The translations under genes were made by a program, and so were the position numbers. Positions 41,301-50,018 of a DNA stretch of 64,000 nucleotides are shown here, piece by piece. How positions within the stretch are numbered: position 1 is the stretch's first letter; every line of letters begins with the position of its first letter. The notes beneath the pieces were generated by a model. The model was given only the letters and a program-made list of their open reading frames with translations, searched no databases and was not told the origin of the DNA. The DNA comes from DAIODI01 sp046349255 (GTDB taxonomy: Bacteria > Pseudomonadota > Alphaproteobacteria > Rhizobiales > Aestuariivirgaceae), in NCBI GenBank assembly GCA_046349255.1, contig JAXMCR010000004.1:434001-498000 (forward strand), written 5' to 3'.

Positions 41301-42485
41301 ATGAAGGAAGCGGTGATCGTTTCGACCGCGCGTACGCCGATCGGCGTGGCGTTTCGCGGGTCGCTGAACAACATCAAGTCACCGACCTTGGCGGCGCATG
41401 CGATCTCCCATGCCGTCGAGCGCGCCGGCATCGAGCCGGGCGAGGTCGAGGACGTGATCCTCGGCACGGTGCTCACCGCCGGGACTGCAGGAATGAACGT
41501 CGCACGTCTTGCCGCGCTCGCCGCAGGGATACCGGTAAGCGTCGGCGGACAGACGGTCGATCGTCAGTGTGCGTCGGGTCTCATGGCGATCGCGATGGCC
41601 GCGCACCAGGTGACGGCGGAGGGCATGGGGCCGGTCGTCGCGGGCGGCCAGGACAACATCTCCGCCGTGCAGAACCGGTACTTCCCGTGGGTGCAGGAGG
41701 AAAAGGACGAGACGGTCACCCGTCACGCGCCGCATGCCTACATGCCGATGCTGCTCACGGCGGAGCACGTGGCGAGCACCTACCAGATCACGCGCGAGCA
41801 GCAGGATGCGTTCGCGTTGATCTCGCAGCAGCGGACCGCTGCCGCGCAGGCTCAGGGCCGTTTCGACCAGGAGGTCGTGCCGATCAAGGTCGTCCGTGCC
41901 CTGAAGGATAAGGAGACGGGACACGTGAGCTTCGCGGAGACGACGCTCGCAAAGGACGAGGGCAACCGGCCGTTGACGACCGCGGACGGTCTCGCAAAGC
42001 TCAATCCGGTCGTCGAGGGCGGAACCATCACCGCGGGCAACGCGAGCCAGCTCTCCGACGGCGCGTCGGCGTGCGTGGTGATGGAGCGTTCGGCCGCGGA
42101 AAAGCGCGGCCTGCCGGTGCTGGGTATCTACCGTGGCTTCACTGTCGCGGGCTGCGCGCCGGAGGAGATGGGGATCGGGCCCGTGTTCGCGGTGCCGAAG
42201 CTCCTGAAGCGGGCTGGCCTGACGATGGACGACATCGACCTCTGGGAGTTGAACGAAGCGTTCGCCTGCCAGGCGCTTTACTGCCGGGATCGTCTCGGGA
42301 TCGATCCCGGGAAGCTCAACGTGAACGGCGGCGCGATCTCGATCGGCCACCCCTACGGCATGTCGGGCGCGCGCCTCGTCGGCCACGCGCTGCTGGAAGG
42401 TCGTCGCCGCAAGGCGAAGCGCGTGGTCGTCACCATGTGCGTCGGCGGCGGCATGGGCGCGGCGGGCCTGTTCGAGATCGCCTGA
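41301..42485 (+). CDS. Thiolase (acetyl-CoA acetyltransferase family)
   Basis: The 394-residue thiolase has the catalytic Cys in TVDRQCASG (Cys90), the His in SIGHPYGMSG (about 350) and the second Cys in TMCVGGGMG (about 380). Family members form or split acetoacetyl-CoA or 3-ketoacyl-CoA. Length is normal. GGAGCTGGAGG precedes the ATG. It is followed at 9 bases by a methyltransferase gene; no specific partner enzyme for its role is adjacent. Confidence 0.88.
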   Translation: MKEAVIVSTARTPIGVAFRGSLNNIKSPTLAAHAISHAVERAGIEPGEVEDVILGTVLTAGTAGMNVARLAALAAGIPVSVGGQTVDRQCASGLMAIAMAAHQVTAEGMGPVVAGGQDNISAVQNRYFPWVQEEKDETVTRHAPHAYMPMLLTAEHVASTYQITREQQDAFALISQQRTAAAQAQGRFDQEVVPIKVVRALKDKETGHVSFAETTLAKDEGNRPLTTADGLAKLNPVVEGGTITAGNASQLSDGASACVVMERSAAEKRGLPVLGIYRGFTVAGCAPEEMGIGPVFAVPKLLKRAGLTMDDIDLWELNEAFACQALYCRDRLGIDPGKLNVNGGAISIGHPYGMSGARLVGHALLEGRRRKAKRVVVTMCVGGGMGAAGLFEIA

Positions 42486-42494
42486 GGTGCGGCC

Positions 42495-43172
42495 ATGACA
42501 GATGTTTCCGGCCCTCTCGACGTTGTCCGCCACGCCGTCCCGACCCTTTCGGGCGTGCGCGTCGTCGATATCGGCTGCGGCGACGGACGGCTCGCGCGCG
42601 ATCTCATGGCGGTCGGTGCTCAAGTGGCGGGCGTCGATCCGAATCCCGAGGCTATCGCGCGGGCGCGAGCTGTCGTGCCCGCTGGACGGTTCGAGGTGGC
42701 AGGCGCCGAAGCGCTGCCGCTTACGGACGGTGCGGCGGACCTCGCGGTCTTTTCCAACGCGCTCCACCACGTGCCGACGTCACTGATGCAGCAGGCGCTC
42801 GCCGAAGCGCGCCGGGTGCTCGCGGCCGACGGCCGCCTCGTGGTGATTGAGCCTGACGTGTACGGATCGTTCTTCGAGGTCGTTAAGATCGTCGACGACG
42901 AAACCGAGGTGCGCGCCCACGCCCGCGCGGCGCTGGACGCGGCGGTCGATCGAGGGGAGTTCGACGCCGTGGAGCGTCTCACGTTCGTGCGGCGTGAACC
43001 GGTGACGGACCTCGACGCCCTCGTGCGCCGCATCGTGGCCGTCGACCCGGCGCGTGCGGCGTTGGTCGAGGCAAACCGCGCGCGCCTTCAGGCAACGTTC
43101 GACCGCGTCGTCTCGGCCTCTCCCGGCGGTCTCGAACAGCCGCACTGGGCGGCGATCCTGAAACCCCGATGA
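42495..43172 (+). CDS. Class I SAM-dependent methyltransferase
   Basis: The 225-residue protein has the SAM motif VVDIGCGDGRLA (about residues 20-30), GVDPNPEAI after strand 2, and the post-motif ALHHVPT of the UbiE-like group. The target is unknown. It follows the thiolase after 9 bases, so is probably co-transcribed. Its stop abuts that of the convergent secreted protein gene (TGATCA). Confidence 0.8.
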   Translation: MTDVSGPLDVVRHAVPTLSGVRVVDIGCGDGRLARDLMAVGAQVAGVDPNPEAIARARAVVPAGRFEVAGAEALPLTDGAADLAVFSNALHHVPTSLMQQALAEARRVLAADGRLVVIEPDVYGSFFEVVKIVDDETEVRAHARAALDAAVDRGEFDAVERLTFVRREPVTDLDALVRRIVAVDPARAALVEANRARLQATFDRVVSASPGGLEQPHWAAILKPR

Positions 43173-43712
43173 TCAGGGCGGCGGCGGCGCCGGCGGAATC
43201 GAGCCGTCCGTCAGGTTGAGCGGCGACTCGACGACTGGGCCCGGCGACACGTAGCCGTGTTGGGAGAGGCGCATGCGCACCCGCTCGGCTTCCTCCGCGC
43301 AGGCAGTGTTGAGCAGGAGCGAGGCCGACTGGCGGAGGATCGTGTAGCCGAGGTTCGCATACTTCTCGGTTGCGGCATCCGTCATCTGCTGGAGCTCGCG
43401 CTTGATTTCGCTCACGTTGCGCGCGCCGCACGCCCGGCCGATCGGCACGGCGGCATCGAAGCCCGGATCGCCGGCCATGATGCGGCTGAAGTTGCCGGCA
43501 TCGCTGCCGTCGACGTATCCGTACACGTACTGTCGGCCGGCGGTCGTCCGGTTGCCGCAGCGCTTCACGTCCTGCGCGCCGACGAACTGGTGGAAGCCTG
43601 CGCGCACATCGTAGAACTCGAGGCAGGGGACGCACTGGCTGCCGGCCCGCGCGGCCGATGCCGAAGCGATGGCGAGGGGCAGGGCGAGGGCGATCGAGGC
43701 ATATCTGGTCAT
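43173..43712 (-). CDS. Secreted hypothetical protein
   Basis: The 179-residue protein has a signal peptide (MTRYASIALALPLAIASASAARA, cleavage near residue 23) and a mature part with about five Cys and a Pro-rich C-terminus ending PPAPPPP. No known domain is recognised. An EcfG-type promoter lies upstream (43756-43780), so it is probably induced in the general stress response, like the secreted protein at 8759. Confidence 0.65.
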   Translation of the reverse strand: MTRYASIALALPLAIASASAARAGSQCVPCLEFYDVRAGFHQFVGAQDVKRCGNRTTAGRQYVYGYVDGSDAGNFSRIMAGDPGFDAAVPIGRACGARNVSEIKRELQQMTDAATEKYANLGYTILRQSASLLLNTACAEEAERVRMRLSQHGYVSPGPVVESPLNLTDGSIPPAPPPP

Positions 43713-43755
43713 CGGCTAGTCCTGAAAGCGAAAGGTACGGCTCGACACCCCATAG

Positions 43756-43780
43756 AACCGGGGCATTGCCGAGACGTTCC
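43756..43780 (-). promoter_or_regulatory. EcfG-type general stress promoter
   Basis: On the minus strand GGAAC (43780-43776) is followed after 17 bases by GTT (43758-43756), again with g before GTT. It lies about 45 bp before the secreted protein start at 43712. The form is identical to the element at 8710. Confidence 0.55.
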
Positions 43781-43791
43781 CGGAAAGCCGA

Positions 43792-44943
43792 TCATTCGCC
43801 GGAAAGTTCGGCAATCATGCGGCGCGCGATGATGAGCTGCTGGATCTGGCTCGTTCCCTCGTAGAGCCGGAACAAACGGACGTCGCGGTAGAACCGCTCG
43901 ATCCCGTAGTCGGCGATGTAGCCGGCGCCGCCATGGATCTGGACGGCGCGGTCGGCGACGCGGCCGACCATTTCGGAGGCGAAGAGCTTTGCGCAGGATG
44001 CTTCCGTCGTGACGGTCTCGCCGGCGTCCTTGCGGCGGGCGGCATCGAGCACCATGGTGCGCGCCGCGTAGGCCTCCGTGCGGCTGTCGGCGAGCATGGC
44101 CTGCACGAGCTGGAACTGCGCGATCGGCTGGCCGAACTGCTTGCGTTCCACGGCGTATCGCAGGCTGTCGGCGATGAGGCGCTCGGCGGTTCCGACGCAC
44201 ACGGCGGCGATGTGGAGACGGCCACGATCGAGCACCTTCATCGCCGTGCGGAAGCCCTGGCCCTCCCGGAGGCCGATCACGTTGGCGGCCGGCACGCGGC
44301 AGTCCTCGAACACGACATCGGCGACGGGCGCGCCCTGCTGGCCCATCTTCCGCTCCGGTGTCCCGACCGACAGTCCGGGTGCGGATCGTTCGACGATGAA
44401 GGCGGTGACGCCGGACGCGCCGCCTGCGCCGGTGCGGGCCATCACCGTGAAGATCGAGGCGAGTGGCGCGTTGGTGATGTAGCGCTTCGTCCCGTTGAGG
44501 ACGTACGTGTCGCCGTCGAGCCGGGCCTGCGTCCGGAGCGACGCCGCGTCGGAGCCGGCTTCGGGTTCGGTGAGCGCGAACGAGGAGATGAGTTCGCCCG
44601 TCGCCAGCCTCGGCAGCCAGGCCGCCTTCTGCTCGGGCGTGCCGTCCATCAGGATGCCCTGCGCGCCGATGCCGTTGTTGGTGCCGAACGCGGACCGGAA
44701 GGCGGGCGATGTCTGGCCGAGTTCGAAGGCGACCAGCACCTCCTCCTCCATCGTGAGGCCGAGGCCGCCGTATTCCTCCGGGATCGACAGGCCGAACAGG
44801 CCCATGCGGCGCATCTCGGCCATGATCTCATCCGGCATCCGCTCCTCGGCGGCGAGCCGCGCCTCGTTCGGGATCAACCGCTCGCGCACGAAGCGGCGCA
44901 CGCCGGCCACCAGTTCGCTGAGCATCGCTTCGTCGCGGATCAT
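43792..44943 (-). CDS. Acyl-CoA dehydrogenase
   Basis: The 383-residue flavoenzyme has SFALTEPEAGSDAAS (FAD and substrate loop), VQIHGGAGYIADYG and the catalytic Glu in LYEGTSQIQ (Glu362). It performs the first oxidation of acyl-CoA beta-oxidation or amino-acid breakdown; chain length cannot be told. It is divergent from a thiolase (107-base gap), which suggests they act in one pathway. Confidence 0.9.
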   Translation of the reverse strand: MIRDEAMLSELVAGVRRFVRERLIPNEARLAAEERMPDEIMAEMRRMGLFGLSIPEEYGGLGLTMEEEVLVAFELGQTSPAFRSAFGTNNGIGAQGILMDGTPEQKAAWLPRLATGELISSFALTEPEAGSDAASLRTQARLDGDTYVLNGTKRYITNAPLASIFTVMARTGAGGASGVTAFIVERSAPGLSVGTPERKMGQQGAPVADVVFEDCRVPAANVIGLREGQGFRTAMKVLDRGRLHIAAVCVGTAERLIADSLRYAVERKQFGQPIAQFQLVQAMLADSRTEAYAARTMVLDAARRKDAGETVTTEASCAKLFASEMVGRVADRAVQIHGGAGYIADYGIERFYRDVRLFRLYEGTSQIQQLIIARRMIAELSGE

Positions 44944-45050
44944 CGTCCCCTCGCTTGCCGCATGGCGGCCTTCCTGCGCATCGACGTTGCGGCGGTCGAA
45001 GCGCTCCGTCTACTGTCGTGCCGCATATAGCCCATCGACCGGATACCGCC

Positions 45051-46256
45051 ATGCTCGACGCCTACATCTACGACGGACTGCGCTCGCCCATCGGCCGCCA
45101 CGCGGGCGCGCTGTCCGGCATCCGTCCGGACGACCTCGCCGCAATGATGGTGAAGGCGCTCGTCGAGCGGGCGGGTTTTCCGCAGGACGCGTACGAGGAC
45201 GTGATCCTCGGGTGCACCAACCAGGCGGGCGAGGACAGCCGGAACGTCGCCCGCTTCGCCGGGCTGCTGGCGGGCCTTCCCGTGGAGACGGGCGGGGCTA
45301 CCGTCAATCGTCTGTGTGCGTCCGGTCTGCAGGCGGTCGTCGATGCGGCGCGCGCCGTCACGGTCGGCGAGGGCGACCTGTTCGTCGCGGGCGGCGTCGA
45401 GAGCATGAGCCGCGCGCCGTTCGTCCTGGGCAAGGCGGAGCAGCCGTTTGCCCGCGAGGCGCACATCTACGACTCGACCATCGGCTGGCGGTTTCCGAAC
45501 CCGAAGGTGCTGAAGGCGTTCGGCGCGGACACGATGCCTGAGACGGCCGACAACGTGGCGCGGGAACTGCAGATCAGCCGCGCCGACAGCGATGCGTTCG
45601 CGGCGCGCTCGCAGAGCCGCTATGAGGCCGCGCGTGCGGACGGTTTCTTCGCGGCCGAGATCGAGCCCGTGACCCTGCCCGCCAAGCGCAAGGATGCTCC
45701 GCCGACTATTGTTTCGACCGACGAACATCCGCGCCCGTCGAGCACGCTCGAGGCTTTGGCGAAGCTCAAGCCGCTCGCGGAAGACGGCGTCGTCACCGCC
45801 GGCAACGCGAGCGGCGTCAACGACGGCGCGGCGGCGCTCGTCGTCGGCTCGCGCACTATGGGTGAGCGCCACGGCAAGGCGCCGCGCGCGCGGATCGTCG
45901 CGGCTGCGGCGGCGGGCGTCCCGCCTCGCGTCATGGGACTCGGGCCGGTCCCTGCGATCCGCAAGGCGCTGGAGCGCGCGAACCTTCGCCTCGCGGACGT
46001 CGACGTGATCGAGATCAACGAAGCGTTCGCGCCGCAGGTGCTCGGCTGCCTCAAGGAGCTGAACATTCCCTTCGACGATCCGCGCGTGAACCCGAACGGC
46101 GGGGCGATCGCCGTGGGTCATCCGCTCGGCTGCTCCGGCGCGCGGCTCGCGCTGACCGCGGTGCGCGAACTCGAGCGGCGCGGGGGAAAGCGCGCGGTCG
46201 TGAGCCTCTGCATCGGCATCGGGCAGGGGCTGGCGGCCGTGATCGAGCGCGTCTGA
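45051..46256 (+). CDS. Thiolase (beta-ketoadipyl-CoA / acetyl-CoA acyltransferase-type)
   Basis: The 401-residue thiolase has Cys89 in VNRLCASG, the NEAFAPQ segment and His in AVGHPLGCSG (about 350). The NRLCASGLQAV and GATVNRLC features and length resemble the PcaF-type enzymes of the beta-ketoadipate pathway, but no pca genes are near, so the substrate is uncertain. It is divergent from the acyl-CoA dehydrogenase and convergent with the class IV aminotransferase. Confidence 0.85.
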   Translation: MLDAYIYDGLRSPIGRHAGALSGIRPDDLAAMMVKALVERAGFPQDAYEDVILGCTNQAGEDSRNVARFAGLLAGLPVETGGATVNRLCASGLQAVVDAARAVTVGEGDLFVAGGVESMSRAPFVLGKAEQPFAREAHIYDSTIGWRFPNPKVLKAFGADTMPETADNVARELQISRADSDAFAARSQSRYEAARADGFFAAEIEPVTLPAKRKDAPPTIVSTDEHPRPSSTLEALAKLKPLAEDGVVTAGNASGVNDGAAALVVGSRTMGERHGKAPRARIVAAAAAGVPPRVMGLGPVPAIRKALERANLRLADVDVIEINEAFAPQVLGCLKELNIPFDDPRVNPNGGAIAVGHPLGCSGARLALTAVRELERRGGKRAVVSLCIGIGQGLAAVIERV

Positions 46257-46276
46257 AGCCCGATCGTCCGTATGCG

Positions 46277-47197
46277 TCACGCGGCGCGGTCCTTCGCGCC
46301 GTAGTCGATCGGCGTGCCGAGCCAGCCCGCTTCCTTCTTCGACCAGTAGAGCCGGCTGAGGCTTTGCGTCAGCGGTCCCGGCGCGCCGTCGCCGACCGTT
46401 TTGCCGGCGATCTTCGTCACCGGCATCACGCCGCCGGCAGTCGAGGTGATGAAGACCTCGTCCGCCGCACGCACGAGTTCTGCCGGCACGAGGCCCTCCT
46501 CGACCTTCACGTTCGTTTCGCGCGCGAGTTCGAGGATCGTCCGGCGCGTCATGCCGTCGAACACGCCTTCGAGCGGCGTATGCAGGCGGCCGTCCCTCAG
46601 CACGAAGATGTTGAAGCCCGGCCCTTCGGTGACGTTGCCCTCGCCGTCGAGCAGCACCTCGATCTCGCAATCGTTGTCGTAGGCCTCGAACAGCCCCATC
46701 GTCAGGTCGGCCCAATGGTAGTTCTTGGTCTGCGGGTTGAGCGAGGCGGGCGGGATGCGCTGGATCTCGGAGATCCAGAGGTTCAGTCCCTCCTTCTGCT
46801 TCTCGAGGTCGGCAATCCACACGAAGGGGATGACGTACACGTACAACCGGTTCACCGCAGTGCGCGGATCGCGCGAGCCCTTGGGCGTCATGCCGCGCGT
46901 GACGGTGATGCTGACGAACGCGTCGCGCAGGCCCGTGCGGCGCACGCACTCGAGGCTGATGTCGCGGATCTCGTCGCGGCTCATCGGCAGCTTCAGGCGC
47001 AACGCCTTCATGTTGCGCTCGAGCCGCTCCATGTGGTCCTCGAGGCGGAACGCGAGACCCTTCCACACATGGTAGACGTCGTACGTGCAGTCGGAGCGCG
47101 TGAAGCCGCGGTCGAGGATGGGGATGCGCGCCTCGGCGATCGGCACGTATTGCCCGTCGATCCAGGCAGCGCCTTGCGAGAAATCGGGTGCGGTCAT
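46277..47197 (-). CDS. Class IV aminotransferase (branched-chain/D-amino-acid type)
   Basis: The 306-residue PLP enzyme has the fold-type IV Lys in QTKNYHWAD (Lys158), the SITVTRG segment, and the FITSTAGGVMPVTKI phosphate-binding loop. Such enzymes transfer amino groups on branched-chain amino acids, D-amino acids or amines. Its start overlaps the stop of the last ABC transporter gene (ATGA), so it processes whatever that transporter imports or is co-regulated with it. Confidence 0.82.
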   Translation of the reverse strand: MTAPDFSQGAAWIDGQYVPIAEARIPILDRGFTRSDCTYDVYHVWKGLAFRLEDHMERLERNMKALRLKLPMSRDEIRDISLECVRRTGLRDAFVSITVTRGMTPKGSRDPRTAVNRLYVYVIPFVWIADLEKQKEGLNLWISEIQRIPPASLNPQTKNYHWADLTMGLFEAYDNDCEIEVLLDGEGNVTEGPGFNIFVLRDGRLHTPLEGVFDGMTRRTILELARETNVKVEEGLVPAELVRAADEVFITSTAGGVMPVTKIAGKTVGDGAPGPLTQSLSRLYWSKKEAGWLGTPIDYGAKDRAA

Positions 47198-48189
47198 GCG
47201 GGTCCTCCACGGTCGAGGGGGGCGGGGAAATGACAGGCGACGGACTGCCCGGGCTTGACCTGGGTCAGCGCCGGCTCGACTTCGGCGCAGATCGCCTGCG
47301 CCTTGAAGCAGCGTGTGCGGAAGCGGCAGCCAGAGGGTGGATTGAGCGGGCTCGGCACGTCGCCCTTGAGCACCATGCGGGTGCGCTTACGCTCGCGCAC
47401 GGGATCGGGGATCGGTGCGGCCGAGAGCAGCGCCTGCGTATACGGGTGAAGCGCTTCGGCGAATAGTGCGCTCGCCGGCGCGATCTCCATGATCCGCCCG
47501 AGATACATCACCGCGATCCGGTGCGAGATGTTGTGCACCACCGCGAGATCGTGCGCGATGAACAGGTAGGAGAGATTCAGGCGCTCCTGCAACTCCTTGA
47601 GAAGGTTCAGGATTCCGGCCTGGATCGAGACGTCGAGGGCGGAGACCGGTTCGTCCAGCACGATCACCTTCGGATCCGGCGCCAGCGCGCGCGCGATGCC
47701 GACGCGCTGGCGCTGTCCGCCCGACAGTTCGTGTGCGTACCGATTTCCGTGCTCGGGTGACAGCTTTACCGTCTCGATCAGTTCGTCGATCTGCTTTTCG
47801 GCGGCTGCCCCGAAGAGTCCCGTCAGACGCAGCGGTTCGCGGATGATGTCGCGCACCTTCAGTCGCGGATGGAGCGACGCATACGGATCCTGGAACACGA
47901 TCTGCAGATCGCGCCGCAGCGGACGCACTTCGGCAGCGGAGAGGTGCGCGATGTCGCGGCCCGCAAGTTTCACCGTCCCACCGCTCGGCTCGAGCAGCCG
48001 CACCACGCAGCGGCCGAGCGTCGACTTTCCGCACCCGGACTCGCCCACGAGCCCGAGCGTCTCGCCGCTCGCGATGTCGAACGAGACGCCGGCGACCGCC
48101 TTCACCGTGCCGATCGGACGGTCGAACAGCAGCCCGCCCTTGACCGGGAACTCCTTCACGAGATTTTCGACCGAGAGGACCGGCGTCAT
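47194..48189 (-). CDS. Dipeptide/oligopeptide-type ABC transporter ATP-binding protein (DppF-like)
   Basis: The 331-residue ATPase has Walker A GESGCGKST, the signature ELSGGQRQRVGIARAL and Walker B VIVLDEPVSALD. The C-terminal oligopeptide/nickel-transporter segment carries its iron-sulfur-like Cys pattern (CRFRTRCFKAQAIC). It is the F-type partner of the gene at 48186. The start at 48189 (MTPVLSV) overlaps that gene's stop by ATGA; a longer frame to 48225 is not needed. Confidence 0.88.
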   Translation of the reverse strand: MTPVLSVENLVKEFPVKGGLLFDRPIGTVKAVAGVSFDIASGETLGLVGESGCGKSTLGRCVVRLLEPSGGTVKLAGRDIAHLSAAEVRPLRRDLQIVFQDPYASLHPRLKVRDIIREPLRLTGLFGAAAEKQIDELIETVKLSPEHGNRYAHELSGGQRQRVGIARALAPDPKVIVLDEPVSALDVSIQAGILNLLKELQERLNLSYLFIAHDLAVVHNISHRIAVMYLGRIMEIAPASALFAEALHPYTQALLSAAPIPDPVRERKRTRMVLKGDVPSPLNPPSGCRFRTRCFKAQAICAEVEPALTQVKPGQSVACHFPAPLDRGGPA

Positions 48190-49169
48190 TCGGCAGCCTC
48201 CCGCCGCTCCTCGGCGAAATGACACGCGGCGCGCGATGCCTTGGCAGGCCGAAGATCGGGGCGCACCCGCGCGCAGACGTCGGCGGCGATCGGACAGCGC
48301 GGGTGGAACGGGCAGCCGGACGGCCTCGCCGTGAGCGACGGCGGGTTGCCCTCGATCGGCGTGAGGCGATCCGCATACGCATCGGTGCGCGGCACGGCAG
48401 CGAGCAGGCCGCGCGTATAGGGGTGGGCAGGCGACGTGAAGACATCGTCGACGAGACCCTCCTCGACGATGCGGCCCGCGTACATCACCGCGATGCGGTC
48501 CGCGATGCCCGCCACGACGCCGAGGTCGTGCGTGATGATGACGAGGGCGAGGCCGAGGCGGTCGCGCATCGCCTTCAGGACGTCGAGGATCTGCGCCTGC
48601 ACTGTCACGTCGAGCGCGGTCGTCGGCTCGTCGGCGATCAGCACGTCGGGGTCGTTCGCCACCGCCATCGCGATCATCACGCGCTGTCGCATGCCGCCGG
48701 AGAACTGGTGCGGGTACTGACGAAGCCGCCGCTCCGACTCCGGGATCGCGACCGTGTTGAGGAGTTCGATCGCACGCGCCTTCACCTGGTCCGGCGAGAG
48801 GTCGCGGTTGTGCAGGCGGATTGCCTCGAAGAGCTGGTCGCCGATGGTGAGCACCGGGTTCAGGGCCGTCAGCGGGTCCTGGAAGATCATCGCGATGCGC
48901 TTGCCGCGCAGCTTCGCGAGTTCCGGATCGGGAAGCCCGAGGATCTCGCGCCCGTCGAGCAGGATCGAGCCGGAGGTGGCGACGCCCTTCGGCAGAAGTC
49001 CCATGAGCGCCAGCATCGTCACTGACTTGCCGCAGCCGGACTCGCCGACGATGCCGAGCGTCTCGCCGGGCTGCAGGCCGATCGACACGCCCGAGATCGC
49101 CTCCACCGCGCTATCCGCGCCGGGGAATGCGACCTTCAGATCCTTTACCTCGACGAGCGGCGCGGTCAT
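48186..49169 (-). CDS. Dipeptide/oligopeptide-type ABC transporter ATP-binding protein (DppD-like)
   Basis: The 327-residue ATPase has Walker A GESGCGKSV, the signature FSGGMRQRVMIAMAV and Walker B VLIADEPTTALD, then the peptide-transporter C-terminal segment with Cys in CPFHPRCPIAADVC. It pairs with the DppF-like ATPase. The start at 49169 (MTAPLVEV) overlaps the permease stop by ATGA; the frame is open much further but only in the permease gene. Confidence 0.88.
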   Translation of the reverse strand: MTAPLVEVKDLKVAFPGADSAVEAISGVSIGLQPGETLGIVGESGCGKSVTMLALMGLLPKGVATSGSILLDGREILGLPDPELAKLRGKRIAMIFQDPLTALNPVLTIGDQLFEAIRLHNRDLSPDQVKARAIELLNTVAIPESERRLRQYPHQFSGGMRQRVMIAMAVANDPDVLIADEPTTALDVTVQAQILDVLKAMRDRLGLALVIITHDLGVVAGIADRIAVMYAGRIVEEGLVDDVFTSPAHPYTRGLLAAVPRTDAYADRLTPIEGNPPSLTARPSGCPFHPRCPIAADVCARVRPDLRPAKASRAACHFAEERREAAE

Positions 49170-50008
49170 CGGCTTCTCGGATCGAGGATGTCGCGCACGC
49201 CGTCGCCCAGGAAGTTGAACGCGAGCACGACGGAGAGGATGGCGACGCCCGGGCCGAACGCGATCCACCACTCGTAGAAGCGACTCGCCCCTTCGGAGAT
49301 CATCTGTCCCCACTCGGGCGTCGGCGGAGACGCGCCCAGCCCGATGAACGAAAGCGATGCGGCAAGCAGCACCACCTGGCCGAAGTCCATCGTCGCGTTG
49401 ACGAGGATGGGGCTCCAGCACAGCGGCAGGATATGCCGGGTAAGGACTCGTGCCGGGGGTGCGCCGGCGGCAATCGCCGCCTCGACGTGTTCGCGCTCCT
49501 TTACCGACAGCACCTGCGCCCGCATCAGGCGCGCGTAGACCGGCCACCAGACGATCACCATGGCGATGCCGGCGTTGCGCAGACCCGGGCCCAGCGAGGC
49601 CGTCACCGCCATCGCCAGCAGGATCGCCGGGAACGATAGCGTGATGTCGGCGAGGCGCATGATCACCGCGTCGACGAGGCCGCCGGCATAGCCCGCCATC
49701 GCGCCGAGCGCCGAACCGATGGCGACGGCGGCGGTGATCACGCAGGTGGCGATCACGAGCGAATAGCGCGCACCCCAAATCGTGCGCGTGAGCACGTCGC
49801 GGCCCAGCGAATCCGTGCCGAGCCAGTGCATGGTGTCCGGCGGCAGCAGGCGCTTACCCGCAAGCCCGACCGGATTATACGGCGTCCACCACGGCACCGT
49901 GATCGCGGCGATGATCCAGGCGAGCGCGATCACGCCGCCGACGATCACCGGCGCGGTGAGCCAGGCGATGCGGCGGCGGCGGGGCAGGGACAGGGTCTCG
50001 GTGCTCAC
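49166..50008 (-). CDS. Dipeptide-type ABC transporter permease (DppC-like)
   Basis: The 280-residue permease has the N-terminal PDTMHWLGTDSLGRDVLTR motif of DppC/OppC proteins and about six membrane segments, with an EAA-type loop (EAAIAAGAPPARVLTRHILP, about 180-200). Start is GTG at 50008. It follows the DppB-like gene after 10 bases. Confidence 0.88.
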   Translation of the reverse strand: MSTETLSLPRRRRIAWLTAPVIVGGVIALAWIIAAITVPWWTPYNPVGLAGKRLLPPDTMHWLGTDSLGRDVLTRTIWGARYSLVIATCVITAAVAIGSALGAMAGYAGGLVDAVIMRLADITLSFPAILLAMAVTASLGPGLRNAGIAMVIVWWPVYARLMRAQVLSVKEREHVEAAIAAGAPPARVLTRHILPLCWSPILVNATMDFGQVVLLAASLSFIGLGASPPTPEWGQMISEGASRFYEWWIAFGPGVAILSVVLAFNFLGDGVRDILDPRSR

Positions 50009-50018
50009 CCCTCGCTCC

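Noticed and set aside
44940..47210. 756-codon minus-strand open frame across the thiolase and class IV aminotransferase genes
   Set aside because: It is a composition artefact overlapping two genes with clear catalytic motifs.
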